A program made the position numbers and the translations under genes. Positions 44,155 through 53,243 of a DNA stretch of 64,000 nucleotides are shown here, one piece after another; the stretch's first letter is position 1, and each line of letters begins with the position of its first letter. The notes under the pieces are model-generated. The model saw nothing but the letters and a program-made list of their open reading frames with translations. It did no database searches and was not told the origin of the DNA. Location of the stretch: NCBI GenBank assembly GCA_023229575.1, contig JALNYZ010000019.1, forward strand, positions 9,801-73,800, given 5' to 3'. The DNA comes from Prolixibacteraceae bacterium. GTDB lineage: Bacteria > Bacteroidota > Bacteroidia > Bacteroidales > Prolixibacteraceae.

Positions 44155-46341
44155 ATGATAATTGAGGACAAATATACCCTGACTTCTGAACTACAAAAAT
44201 ATTTCGGATTCGACCGTTTCAAAGGGCAACAGGAAGAGGTGATCAAAAGTGTCCTGGCAGGACAGGACACCTTCGTCCTGATGCCTACAGGCGGGGGTAA
44301 ATCTCTTTGCTACCAGCTTCCTGCTTTGTTACAGGATGGTACAGCCATTGTAATCTCGCCGCTTATTGCATTGATGAAAAATCAGGTGGATGCCATTCGA
44401 AGTTTCAGTGTTCACGATGGGATCGCACATTTTTTAAACTCCAGTCTGACCAAATCGGCCATTCAGAAAGTAAAGGAGGATATTGGCAAAGGACAGACCA
44501 AATTGCTGTATGTGGCCCCCGAATCCCTGACCAAGCAAGAGAACATCGATTTTTTGAAAACGATTAAAATCTCCTTTTACGCCATCGATGAGGCGCACTG
44601 TATCTCTGAATGGGGGCATGATTTCAGACCGGAGTACAGACGTATCCGTCCCATTGTCAACGAAATAGGACAGGCAACCATTATCGCATTAACTGCAACC
44701 GCTACACCCAAAGTTCAGAGCGATATCCAGAAAAACCTGGGAATGCTGAATGCAAATGTATTCAAATCCTCCTTCAACAGGCCCAACCTGTTTTATGAGG
44801 TGCGGCCAAAAGTGAAGGCCAAAGACCAGATTATACGTCTTTTCAGGACAAATCCAGGCAAATCGGCCATTGTCTATTGCCTTAGCCGTAAAAAAGTTGA
44901 AGAAATTACAGAACTCCTTCAGGTAAATGGCATCAAAGCGCTGGCCTACCATGCAGGAATGGATTCCTCAACCCGGTCATCGAACCAGGATAAATTTCTG
45001 ATGGAAGAGGTCGATGTCATCGTCGCAACCATCGCTTTCGGGATGGGAATAGACAAACCGGATGTTCGGTTTGTGGTTCATTACGATATCCCCAAATCGC
45101 TTGAAGGCTTCTATCAGGAGACCGGCAGGGCTGGTCGTGACGGTGGCGACGGTCGGTGCATCACTTTTTACAGTTACAAGGATATCCAGAAACTGGAAAA
45201 ATTCATGCAGGGGAAACCGGTTGCGGAGCAGGAAATCGGTAAACAGCTGTTGCTGGATACCGTCGCGTTTGCCGAATCTTCCCTTTGCCGCAGGACCATT
45301 TTGCTTCACTATTTTGGGGAGAAATACATCACCGAAAATTGCGAACATTGCGATAACTGCCTGAACCCGAAAGAATTAATTGAGGGAAAGGGAATGGTTA
45401 TCCTGGCCTTGCAGGCAGTTCTCGATGTCAAAGAACAGTGCAAGAGCGAACACCTGGTCAACATCCTTACCGGTAATGAATCGGCCCAGGTAAAATCCTT
45501 CCTCCACAACAATCTGGAGATCTTTGGTGCGGGCGATGACCACAAAGACAAGTTGTGGAACGCCGTTTATCGCCAATGCATCATTGCAGGCTTTCTCATC
45601 AAGGACATTGAAAACTATGGAGTATTGAAAATGTCGCCAAAGGGAAGGGCCTATCTCGATAATCCACAAACATTTACCATTGTTAAGAATCATGACTACG
45701 AGGCTGAGGAAGAGGTGGATGAGGTTCCTCAGGGAACAGGTGCCGTTGGTGATCCCGAACTATTTTCGATGCTGAAGGAACTCCGCAAAAAAGTGGCCGT
45801 CAAAAACAGTTTACCTCCTTTTGTCATTTTTCAGGACCCATCCCTGGCCGATATGTCTATCCAATATCCGACAACGTTGGATGAGCTTCAAAACATCATC
45901 GGTGTTGGACAAGGAAAAGCCCAGCGTTATGGAAAACCCTTTATTGAACTGATAAAAAAACATGTAGAAGACAACGGAATCGAACGCGCCCAGGATTTTG
46001 TAGTGCGGTCGGTTGCCAATAAATCCAAAAACAAGGTCTTCATCATCCAGAACATCGACCGCAAATTGTCACTCGATGAGATTGCCGCCTCAAAAGACAT
46101 GGACATGGATACCCTGCTGACGGAGATTGAAGCCATTGTCAATTCCGGAACAAAAGTGAACCTCGGTTACTACATCGAAGATATCATGGACGAGGACCAG
46201 ATTGAGGATATCTACAACTATTTCAAGGAGGATGCCGAATCAGATTCGATGGAGGAGGCCCTTGCCGAGCTGGGCGATGACTACGAAGTAGCTGAAATCA
46301 GGTTGGTTAGAATTAAATTTTTAACTGAGATGGGGAATTAG
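44155..46341 (+). CDS. recQ: ATP-dependent DNA helicase RecQ
   Basis: A 3'-5' helicase of recombination and repair, 728 residues. Helicase motifs: FGFDRFKGQQEEVI (motif 0), PTGGGKSLCYQLPAL (I), ALTATATPK (III), AIDEAHCISEWGHDFRPEY (II with the aromatic-rich loop), ATIAFGMGIDKPDVRFVVHYDIPKS (V) and QETGRAGRDG (VI). The zinc-binding Cys cluster CRR...CEHCDNC is near 380-405, followed by a winged helix and an HRDC domain (about 530-610). A C-terminal acidic extension of about 110 residues is typical of Bacteroidota RecQ. It is convergent with the histidine kinase. Confidence 0.96.
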   Translation: MIIEDKYTLTSELQKYFGFDRFKGQQEEVIKSVLAGQDTFVLMPTGGGKSLCYQLPALLQDGTAIVISPLIALMKNQVDAIRSFSVHDGIAHFLNSSLTKSAIQKVKEDIGKGQTKLLYVAPESLTKQENIDFLKTIKISFYAIDEAHCISEWGHDFRPEYRRIRPIVNEIGQATIIALTATATPKVQSDIQKNLGMLNANVFKSSFNRPNLFYEVRPKVKAKDQIIRLFRTNPGKSAIVYCLSRKKVEEITELLQVNGIKALAYHAGMDSSTRSSNQDKFLMEEVDVIVATIAFGMGIDKPDVRFVVHYDIPKSLEGFYQETGRAGRDGGDGRCITFYSYKDIQKLEKFMQGKPVAEQEIGKQLLLDTVAFAESSLCRRTILLHYFGEKYITENCEHCDNCLNPKELIEGKGMVILALQAVLDVKEQCKSEHLVNILTGNESAQVKSFLHNNLEIFGAGDDHKDKLWNAVYRQCIIAGFLIKDIENYGVLKMSPKGRAYLDNPQTFTIVKNHDYEAEEEVDEVPQGTGAVGDPELFSMLKELRKKVAVKNSLPPFVIFQDPSLADMSIQYPTTLDELQNIIGVGQGKAQRYGKPFIELIKKHVEDNGIERAQDFVVRSVANKSKNKVFIIQNIDRKLSLDEIAASKDMDMDTLLTEIEAIVNSGTKVNLGYYIEDIMDEDQIEDIYNYFKEDAESDSMEEALAELGDDYEVAEIRLVRIKFLTEMGN

Positions 46342-46345
46342 GAGT

Positions 46346-46436
46346 GCTGTTGGCTTTTGGGAAAAAGGTTAAAGTACCAATGTTGGAGTATCCACAAATG
46401 CAAAAAGCCATTAGCCGATGGCTAAAAGCCAACAGC
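46346..46436. repeat. Inverted repeat between recQ and the histidine kinase
   Basis: A perfect 13-base inverted repeat (46346-46358 GCTGTTGGCTTTT with 46424-46436) has its right arm reaching the TAG stop of the kinase. The right side also holds the self-complementary GCCATTAGCCGATGGC. The structure is again anchored on stop codons of convergent genes. Confidence 0.75.
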
Positions 46437-49400
46437 TATCTGACCGGAAATTCCATGCAGAAGATCGTCTTCCCTGGCGCACTCTGAAAGCTGATCTCAC
46501 CATTGCAATTTTCCAGGATACTTTTTGAAATGGCCAGGCCTAGTCCCATTCCACCACTTTTCGTGGTAAAACTGGGTTCGAAAAGACGGTCTTGATCTGC
46601 CTCATGGATCCCGGGGCCATTGTCCTGGATAGATATCAGAAGCTTATGTTCAACCAATTCTGCTGTTATCCGGATTTCACCATCATCACGGTGCTGTATG
46701 GCCTGAACGGCATTTCTGATCACATTCACAAAGGCCCTTGTGAGTTGCTCCCTGACACCCAAAATAAAAACGACAGACTGATCAGGATAATTCACACTCA
46801 ACTGATACTCCTCAGGTGAATAGAAAAGGGTCACAACTTCCCTGATCAGTTCAACCATCTCAACCCGGTCAATCCGGGGCGAAGGCATCTTTGCAAAATC
46901 CGAGAAAGTTGCCGCAATCGAAGACAAGGCGTCAATTTGGGCTACCAGCATTCGGGTTACCCGATCAAAATAATCGTCAAAATTTGGAGCTTCTTCGTCT
47001 TTAATCTTCTGAAGATACTGGATATTCAACTTCATCGGGGTAAGCGGATTGTTGATTTCGTGGGCAATCTGTCTGGCCATCTCTTTCCATGCCGATTCCC
47101 GTTCCGACCGTGCAAGCAATGCGGCACTATCGGCCAGTTCAGCCACCTTTTTGTTGTAGGCTTCCACCAATCGACCGATTTCATCCTCCCCGTGGTATTC
47201 GATGATCGCATTCTGTTTCCCAAGTGCAATTCCCTTCAGCTTTTGCTCAATCAGAAGCAACGGAACCGTGAGTCGTGTACTGATGGCCAGTGCAATAACC
47301 ATCGTGAGCAAAACCAGCAAAATATAAAGGTTAAGGAAGGCGACGATGAATCCGGTTACTTGCCTGGTAAATTCATCCTGCCGGTTAAAATAGGGAAGAT
47401 TAACGTACCCCACCAAATCATCATTTTGATTAAATAATGGGGCATACACGGAGAAGAACTCCATTTTACCAAGATTCTCATTGTGCAAAAACGCTTGGTT
47501 GCCCTGAATATGCAAAGCCTGGTAAGCCACCGGATCCATCCTCTCAGAGGTCAACCCCTGATCAAAAATCTCGTTTCTGGATGAAGCTGCAAGTTTTCCC
47601 TTCAAATCGTATAAATTGATATCAGTCCAGGTGATATCCGAAATCTCGGACAGTTGTTCCCCCAAATAATCGTGGATCGCATCCAGCCTGACAGAATGTC
47701 CAACCCTGAGTCCAAGCTCAGCTGAAATTGCCCTCACCTTTTGGTCGAGGTTCTCTTTCAGGGTACGCTGAAACTCCAAATAATTGTACTTTATGAGTCC
47801 CCACCCAATTAAAAAGAGCAAAACCAGTAAGGTGGAGACCAGGGTAAATTGAATCTTCCCTCTTAGTTCGAGTCTGTTCCTGGGAATTACCTTGGTTCGC
47901 TGACTAACGATGATCCAGCAAAAACCCAGTAGGTATATAAATAGGAAAAGTGTTGGAAAACCCCTTCCCTTGTCTATCCATGAAGAAAGGGGATAGCTTA
48001 CCACCACATAATTTGCACCGCTTCGCTTGTAGATACAATGTAAAAACCCGTTCTGTTCGTAATAGTTGAACTCCTTTTGCAGTTTCTCCGTATGATCAAT
48101 GCCGGGATCGTACAAATAGCTACCTCCTCGATCGACCAGTTTATTGTCGAAATACTTGGCATAACTGTAACCGTCGTTCCGGTTTCTCCTGGAGGCTTGC
48201 TGATCCATCAGTAACTGAGGATAGCCCTTACCCTCCGGAATAATTTTGGAGTTTAGTTCAATAAATGCGATAATTGGCTTTTTGTTTTGCTGATTGAACA
48301 TGTGCAATTCACCGAGGTATGAGATCCGGCCATTGAGGCGGTCCATAAAATAGAAATCAGATCCGGGCAGGATCACCCCTTTTGATTGTTTCAACTGGTT
48401 GAAGAAATCGAAGCATGGGAATTTAAGCCGTTCGTCTGGCAGGTAAACACTGTCGGAGGCCGCACAAACGGTGACTTGGAGTTCATAATTGTTCCAAAAT
48501 CCCGTAAAATAATTCTCCTTCAGGTAGCTTTGCAATTTTTGGTACGGAGGAGTTGTCAAGACCTGGATCAAAGAATCTTTGGCGATTTTCGATTCAAATT
48601 CGGTCAGGAAAATTTCGGCAGCCGGATCCCGTTCAGTCGCAAGGGTTACCGCCATCACCTTCAGAATGTCAGCCCTCCTTCTTTCACTCTCTTTCCGGGC
48701 AACCAGATTGAGCCCAAAAGCCAGCAAGAGGCCATATACCAGCAATGAGGTAAGTTTATACCTTGACAAAAGATCTGTTCCAATCCGGTCAATGAGAAAT
48801 AGAACGATCATGTAAAAGACATTTGCTACCACAGGGATCTGCCATCCTTGCAGGAAAAGCAATAACCAAATGATGGCAAATGAGAGCATTCCCGGAAGGA
48901 AGAAAGAGATTAATTTTTTCTCCCTGGCAACGGTACATTTTATTCTTAACAAAATAACAGCAAACCCAATCATCTGCAAAGCAATACATCCGGTTGCCAG
49001 AATATTCGGGATGGAAATCATATAATTGGCATACAATTCGAGGGAGATATCAGAGTTGTTCAGCAGCAACAGGAATAACCCGGTTGAACCGGCAAAATAT
49101 CCGCCGGCAAACAGAAAAAAGAAGAGATTACTTTTGTTTAAAATCCCGGCATTACGCTGTTTTCTAAATATTGTAAAAAATGATTGCGCAACAAAAAACA
49201 GGAAGAATGAGACCAGCAGGTACTCCCCCAGCGAAGAGAGCACCCGGCCCCAGGCAAAATGGAATGGGGTAAACAACTTACCCTCGTAAACCGCATGAGG
49301 CAATTTAAAATAGTTCAGCGTCAGGTAGAAAAGAGCAGCAAAGAGTGTGCAAAGGGCAAACTTGCTGAACGGATTTAAACTTCGCGCGAAAATCCAATTG

Positions 49401-50089
49401 TGAAATTGTGCCGTAAACAATACAACAAAAAGCATGAAAAACAAAAATGAGGGAACCTCCTCCTGTGAAGTGCCATTCGGCTTATTTTTATATTGGATGC
49501 CAAAATGGAACTTCCCCTCATGACAAAATACCTGAATGTTACCCGGTCTCGGTGATGGCACTACCTCACACTGATCGGGAAGGTGAAAATCTTGTTGAAA
49601 GGAGGACTGTACATATCTGTTCTGATAAGGGAAATCCCTCTTTATCAACATGTAACCTTTAATCGTGAATTGATCTTTTTGTTTGGAAAAAAGGAAGAAC
49701 CAGCCTGTTGGCATCTTTACCAGGTTTCCTTCAGGTTTAATCTGCTCATTCTGATGATCAAAAGCTACCAGGGAAGAACTCCAATAGAGCAGCGAATCCC
49801 GTTCAGAAACTGTGTAGAACAGTCCCTTACCGGCTTGTTCCATCTCTTCAACACCCTCCCACAGCTCCATTCCATCGTTCCCGGAAGAGAGTTTTATGGC
49901 AATCTTTTCCATTTCTGCCCTGATAATTCTCTCCTTTCCCTCAAAAACCCTGAAAATACGCTCACCATCTGCTTTCCGGTCAGAGCCCGAAAAGAGCAGG
50001 GGACCCAGGCAAAAAGAGCATCCCAGTGCGAGGAGTGCAACAAGAAGCAGAAGGTTCCTGGAAACAATATTTCCGTTTGGTTCAGGCAT
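46436..50089 (-). CDS. Large NtrY-like sensor histidine kinase
   Basis: At 1217 residues it is much larger than most kinases. A first helix (about 10-32) precedes an extracytoplasmic segment. A block of about eight membrane helices (about 215-470) follows, then a second extracytoplasmic region, further helices, and a last one before HAMP (about 915-970). The kinase core has H-box AHEINNPLTPMKLNIQYL, N-box FVNVIRNAVQAI, G1 QDNGPGI and the LFEPSFTTKSGGMGLGLAI loop, as in NtrY-type kinases. No response regulator is adjacent. Its ATG overlaps the stop of rlmH by 8 bases, so translation is probably coupled. The signal is unknown. Confidence 0.9.
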   Translation of the reverse strand: MPEPNGNIVSRNLLLLVALLALGCSFCLGPLLFSGSDRKADGERIFRVFEGKERIIRAEMEKIAIKLSSGNDGMELWEGVEEMEQAGKGLFYTVSERDSLLYWSSSLVAFDHQNEQIKPEGNLVKMPTGWFFLFSKQKDQFTIKGYMLIKRDFPYQNRYVQSSFQQDFHLPDQCEVVPSPRPGNIQVFCHEGKFHFGIQYKNKPNGTSQEEVPSFLFFMLFVVLFTAQFHNWIFARSLNPFSKFALCTLFAALFYLTLNYFKLPHAVYEGKLFTPFHFAWGRVLSSLGEYLLVSFFLFFVAQSFFTIFRKQRNAGILNKSNLFFFLFAGGYFAGSTGLFLLLLNNSDISLELYANYMISIPNILATGCIALQMIGFAVILLRIKCTVAREKKLISFFLPGMLSFAIIWLLLFLQGWQIPVVANVFYMIVLFLIDRIGTDLLSRYKLTSLLVYGLLLAFGLNLVARKESERRRADILKVMAVTLATERDPAAEIFLTEFESKIAKDSLIQVLTTPPYQKLQSYLKENYFTGFWNNYELQVTVCAASDSVYLPDERLKFPCFDFFNQLKQSKGVILPGSDFYFMDRLNGRISYLGELHMFNQQNKKPIIAFIELNSKIIPEGKGYPQLLMDQQASRRNRNDGYSYAKYFDNKLVDRGGSYLYDPGIDHTEKLQKEFNYYEQNGFLHCIYKRSGANYVVVSYPLSSWIDKGRGFPTLFLFIYLLGFCWIIVSQRTKVIPRNRLELRGKIQFTLVSTLLVLLFLIGWGLIKYNYLEFQRTLKENLDQKVRAISAELGLRVGHSVRLDAIHDYLGEQLSEISDITWTDINLYDLKGKLAASSRNEIFDQGLTSERMDPVAYQALHIQGNQAFLHNENLGKMEFFSVYAPLFNQNDDLVGYVNLPYFNRQDEFTRQVTGFIVAFLNLYILLVLLTMVIALAISTRLTVPLLLIEQKLKGIALGKQNAIIEYHGEDEIGRLVEAYNKKVAELADSAALLARSERESAWKEMARQIAHEINNPLTPMKLNIQYLQKIKDEEAPNFDDYFDRVTRMLVAQIDALSSIAATFSDFAKMPSPRIDRVEMVELIREVVTLFYSPEEYQLSVNYPDQSVVFILGVREQLTRAFVNVIRNAVQAIQHRDDGEIRITAELVEHKLLISIQDNGPGIHEADQDRLFEPSFTTKSGGMGLGLAISKSILENCNGEISFQSAPGKTIFCMEFPVR

Positions 50090-50555
50090 GATGATAGGGT
50101 TCCCCTTTGATGATGGTTAATGCTCTGTAAAGCTGTTCAACAAAAAGTAATCGCACCAGCTGATGCGGGAAGGTTAACCTGGAGAGGGACATTTTCCCAT
50201 CTGCCCGTTTGTATACTGCCGCCGAAAACCCGTAAGGTCCACCTACAACAAAGATCAGGTGTCGGGTACCGGCGAGCATTCTTTTTTCTATCCAACCAGC
50301 CAACTCTGGCGAGGAATACTCAGCCCCATCAACATCCAGCAAAACCAATTCATCTCCCGTTGACACCAAATGCAGAATGGCTTGCCCCTCCCGTTCCTTT
50401 TGTTGATCAGCCGTGAGATTCCTTGAATTCTTGATATCCGCGATAACCTTTATTTCAAAAGGAAGATAGTGGATCACCCTTTTCTGGTAATCCTCAATCC
50501 CCTCCCGGAGATATTTTTTATCAGTGGCTCCAACCAGCATGAAAGTTATTCGCAT
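50082..50555 (-). CDS. rlmH: 23S rRNA (pseudouridine1915-N3)-methyltransferase RlmH
   Basis: A SPOUT-fold enzyme that methylates pseudouridine 1915 in helix 69. The 157-residue protein ends with the family pattern LSRLTFPHQLVRLLFVEQLYRALTIIKGEPYHH. FVVGGPYGFS forms the SAM-binding knot loop. The start is ATG at 50555 (MRITFMLVGATDKKYL). It is followed by the histidine kinase with an 8-base overlap. Confidence 0.95.
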   Translation of the reverse strand: MRITFMLVGATDKKYLREGIEDYQKRVIHYLPFEIKVIADIKNSRNLTADQQKEREGQAILHLVSTGDELVLLDVDGAEYSSPELAGWIEKRMLAGTRHLIFVVGGPYGFSAAVYKRADGKMSLSRLTFPHQLVRLLFVEQLYRALTIIKGEPYHHA

Positions 50556-50640
50556 GGCAAGAAGATTGTAAGAGAAGCTACAAAGTAATGTTATTTTTAA
50601 ACATGGCATAAATTCAGGCACAAAATTTGCAGGTATTGGC

Positions 50641-50648
50641 TATATTTG
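50641..50648 (+). promoter_or_regulatory. -7 element upstream of the DUF4783 gene
   Basis: TATATTTG lies about 40 bases before the ATG at 50687, a suitable distance. No upstream TTG was found at the ideal spacing, so support is partial. Confidence 0.4.
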
Positions 50649-50686
50649 ACAATCAACTGAATTTAGAAACAGTTCGAACAAGTGTT

Positions 50687-51073
50687 ATGAATAAAATTCT
50701 TATCTCAGTCGGCTCAGTGCTCTTACTGCTGATGCTGAGCAACAATCTTTTCTGTCAGATTCCAGCCCAGATTGAAAACGGATTGAAAACCGGTAATGCG
50801 AAGATGATCGCCGCCTGTTTCAACGACAATGTAGAACTGGTGATACTAGACAAGGAAAATGTCTGTTCGAAAGAGCAGGGTGAGATGATTCTCAGCAACT
50901 TCTTCAGCAAAAACAGACCCTCAGATTTCAAACTTACCCATCAGGGCGGAACGGATTCTGTCTATGGCATAGGGAAAATGCAAACTGCAAATGCCAATTT
51001 CAGGATCTACTTTATGCTGAAAACATTTGCAAATAAACCACTTCTGGTTCAGTTAAGAATTGAAAAAGACTAG
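50687..51073 (+). CDS. DUF4783 family secreted protein
   Basis: A 128-residue protein with a signal peptide (about 1-23, ending FCQ) and an NTF2-like pattern: PAQIENGLKTGNAKMIAACFNDNVELVI, then SKEQGEMILSNFF and a C-terminal beta-sheet. It matches DUF4783, a small periplasmic family common in Bacteroidota, of unknown role. The start is the ATG at 50687, next to the signal peptide. It ends 14 bases before the BrkB/YihY gene, so the two are likely co-transcribed. Confidence 0.75.
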   Translation: MNKILISVGSVLLLLMLSNNLFCQIPAQIENGLKTGNAKMIAACFNDNVELVILDKENVCSKEQGEMILSNFFSKNRPSDFKLTHQGGTDSVYGIGKMQTANANFRIYFMLKTFANKPLLVQLRIEKD

Positions 51074-51087
51074 CAAAAAAGAGCTGC

Positions 51088-52071
51088 ATGCATACTGTTC
51101 TGGAATCAGCAAAGATTTGGATCAAAAATATTCTCGACCGCATCGTACAGAAAGCGAAAAAAATCACTGTACCTTTTTTTGATGGTTTACCCTTGTATGA
51201 TGTGGCACTATTTTTCTGGAAAGGAATTGTTGACGGTGCCATAACAACCAGGGCCTCATCCATTGCTTTTAACTTTATTCTGGCAGTTTTTCCAGCCATC
51301 ATTTTCCTTTTTACCCTGATTCCCTACATCCCGATCAATAACTTTCAGGAACAGTTGATGGGCTTGATACAAAGCGTATTGCCCGATAATGCTTTTGTTG
51401 CCATCCAGGGTACGGTCCAGGACATCATCACACAACCCCGCGGCAACCTGCTTTCATTTGGATTTTTTGCGGCTTTTATTTTTTCAACCAATAGTTTGGT
51501 ATCGATTATCGTCGCTTTCAACAATACCATACATGCCATTGAAACACGAAGTATCATGAGCCTTTACTTTATTGCTTTTGGTCTGTCTTTGATCCTTACC
51601 ACATTAACTACCATGAGCGTCGCCCTTATCACCCTCAGTAATTGGGCTATGACAATTTTGGTTGCCAAAGACATTATCCGTTTCGACTATATCTATTTTC
51701 TGGTAATCGGAGGGAAATGGATGGTTATTCTACTCCTCTTCTTTTTTACCTTCGCGTTTCTTTTTTACTTCGCTCCGGCAAAAAAAATGAAGTTCAGGTT
51801 TATCTCCGCCGGCGGAACCCTCGCTACCATACTGTCCATTCTGATTTCTGTGGGTTTTTCTTTCTACATCAATAATTTCGGTAAATACAATACCCTCTAT
51901 GGTTCGATTGGCACCCTGATCGTAGTGATGCTTTGGTTCTATTTTATGGCACTCATTCTCCTCATCGGCTTCGAACTCAACGTAAGTATCTGGAGCGCCC
52001 AGAGCAAAGCAAATGCGGATGCCTCCCAAGCTTTCGTTGATGAACATACTATTTTTAATACGGAGAAGTAA
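51088..52071 (+). CDS. YihY/virulence factor BrkB family membrane protein
   Basis: A 327-residue protein with six membrane helices. The typical first motif RASSIAFNFILAVFPAIIFLFTLIPYIP and the final YGSIGTLIVVMLWFYFMALILLIGFELN are hallmarks of the YihY/BrkB (formerly RNase BN) family. Molecular function is unsettled in the family; the ribonuclease name is historical. It follows a DUF4783 gene after 14 bases. Confidence 0.9.
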   Translation: MHTVLESAKIWIKNILDRIVQKAKKITVPFFDGLPLYDVALFFWKGIVDGAITTRASSIAFNFILAVFPAIIFLFTLIPYIPINNFQEQLMGLIQSVLPDNAFVAIQGTVQDIITQPRGNLLSFGFFAAFIFSTNSLVSIIVAFNNTIHAIETRSIMSLYFIAFGLSLILTTLTTMSVALITLSNWAMTILVAKDIIRFDYIYFLVIGGKWMVILLLFFFTFAFLFYFAPAKKMKFRFISAGGTLATILSILISVGFSFYINNFGKYNTLYGSIGTLIVVMLWFYFMALILLIGFELNVSIWSAQSKANADASQAFVDEHTIFNTEK

Positions 52072-52388
52072 GAAAGACCTGGAGACTTAGGGACTGGGAG
52101 ACTGGGAGAGGGGGTGATCGCAATTTTTGCAAAGAAACCCGAAACAGAGAAACGAAGAAAATGAGACTGGATCCTGAACGAAGTCGAAGAGTCATGGTCT
52201 TTGCCAACAACATTGCACCTACACGAATCCAACCACGTAGTGGTGGCATATTTGTAGCCCCGGGTGGAGCGAAGCGGAACCCGGGGTTGGAAGAGCAAGA
52301 TTGAATCCGTCTGCGCTACAATATTCAAAAAAGAGATAACCTTCGATTCAGACGGAAGGAGGGAATAAAGTGAGTCGGATTTGATACG
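52072..52388. other. Repeat-bearing spacer between the BrkB gene and prmC
   Basis: This gap between convergent genes holds GGAGACT/GGGACTGGGAGA words (52080-52108), a decayed REP-like element (52171-52190), ACCACGTAGTGGT near 52232-52244, and a hairpin CCCCGGGT...ACCCGGGG (52258-52286) with an 8-base-pair stem around 13 bases. No coding potential was found. Confidence 0.7.
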
Positions 52389-53243
52389 TTAATCAGTAAC
52401 GTCCTTTCTTGCTTTTATCATGCGCGATTTTCCCTGAAGGTCCCTCCTTATTTGGATATCCTGGAACCCAAATTCTATCAGCAATTTTGCGGTTTGATCA
52501 CCCATCGCTTCGTTAATTTCGAAGTACAAACTACCGTGAAGTTGCAGATGAACAGCGGCAAACCGGGCAATGGCCCGGTAAAAAATCAGCGGATCATGAT
52601 CGGGAACAAACAGGGCCACATGGGGTTCAAAATCGACAACGTTTCTTTCCATAAGGGCAGATTCCTCCATCAAAACATAGGGAGGATTGCTGACAATGAC
52701 ATCCCAGCCGGAATGTTCCGTAACCCCGGCAGGGGCAAAAATATCCTGACATGAAAATACCACTTTCGAATTATTTTTTTCTGCATTGCTCCGGGCAATT
52801 TGCAGCGCTTGCTCCGAAATGTCCCATCCTTCTACACTGCCGATGTCTGAATTTTTATCAATAGCGATGGGAATACAGCCGCTACCGGTGCCAATATCCA
52901 GCAGGCTTTTGCAATGCTCCTTCTCTTCCGAAATGATCCAGTCGACCAGCTCTTCCGTTTCCGCCCTGGGAATCAAAACCTCAGGTGTAACGATGAATTT
53001 CAGTCCGTAGAATTCAGTCTCGCCCAAAATGTACTGGATGGGTTCGTTTGTCAGGAGCCGGTTCAGGATCTCCGTGATTTGCATTATCTTTGGTTCAGGA
53101 AGCGGTTCGGTTTGTTTCAGGTGCATTTGCAACCGGTTGAAACCGGTTACATGCTCCAAAATGAGCCGAATAAGGCCATCCACCTCGGAAGGGGGATAAA
53201 GGGGAGAGAGTTTCTCCCTGATTATTTTTTTTGTTTTCAACAT
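52389..53243 (-). CDS. prmC: Release factor glutamine N5-methyltransferase PrmC
   Basis: It methylates the GGQ glutamine of release factors RF1 and RF2. The 284-residue protein has a helical N-terminal domain with YPPSEVDGLIRLIL, the EPIQYILGETEFYGLKF segment, and the methyltransferase domain with RAETEELVDWI, LDIGTGSGCIPIAI (SAM site) and the catalytic SNPPYV. The start codon overlaps that of divergent ribD (shared CATG at 53241-53244), so each promoter must lie inside the opposite gene, or one start is further in. Confidence 0.94.
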   Translation of the reverse strand: MLKTKKIIREKLSPLYPPSEVDGLIRLILEHVTGFNRLQMHLKQTEPLPEPKIMQITEILNRLLTNEPIQYILGETEFYGLKFIVTPEVLIPRAETEELVDWIISEEKEHCKSLLDIGTGSGCIPIAIDKNSDIGSVEGWDISEQALQIARSNAEKNNSKVVFSCQDIFAPAGVTEHSGWDVIVSNPPYVLMEESALMERNVVDFEPHVALFVPDHDPLIFYRAIARFAAVHLQLHGSLYFEINEAMGDQTAKLLIEFGFQDIQIRRDLQGKSRMIKARKDVTD

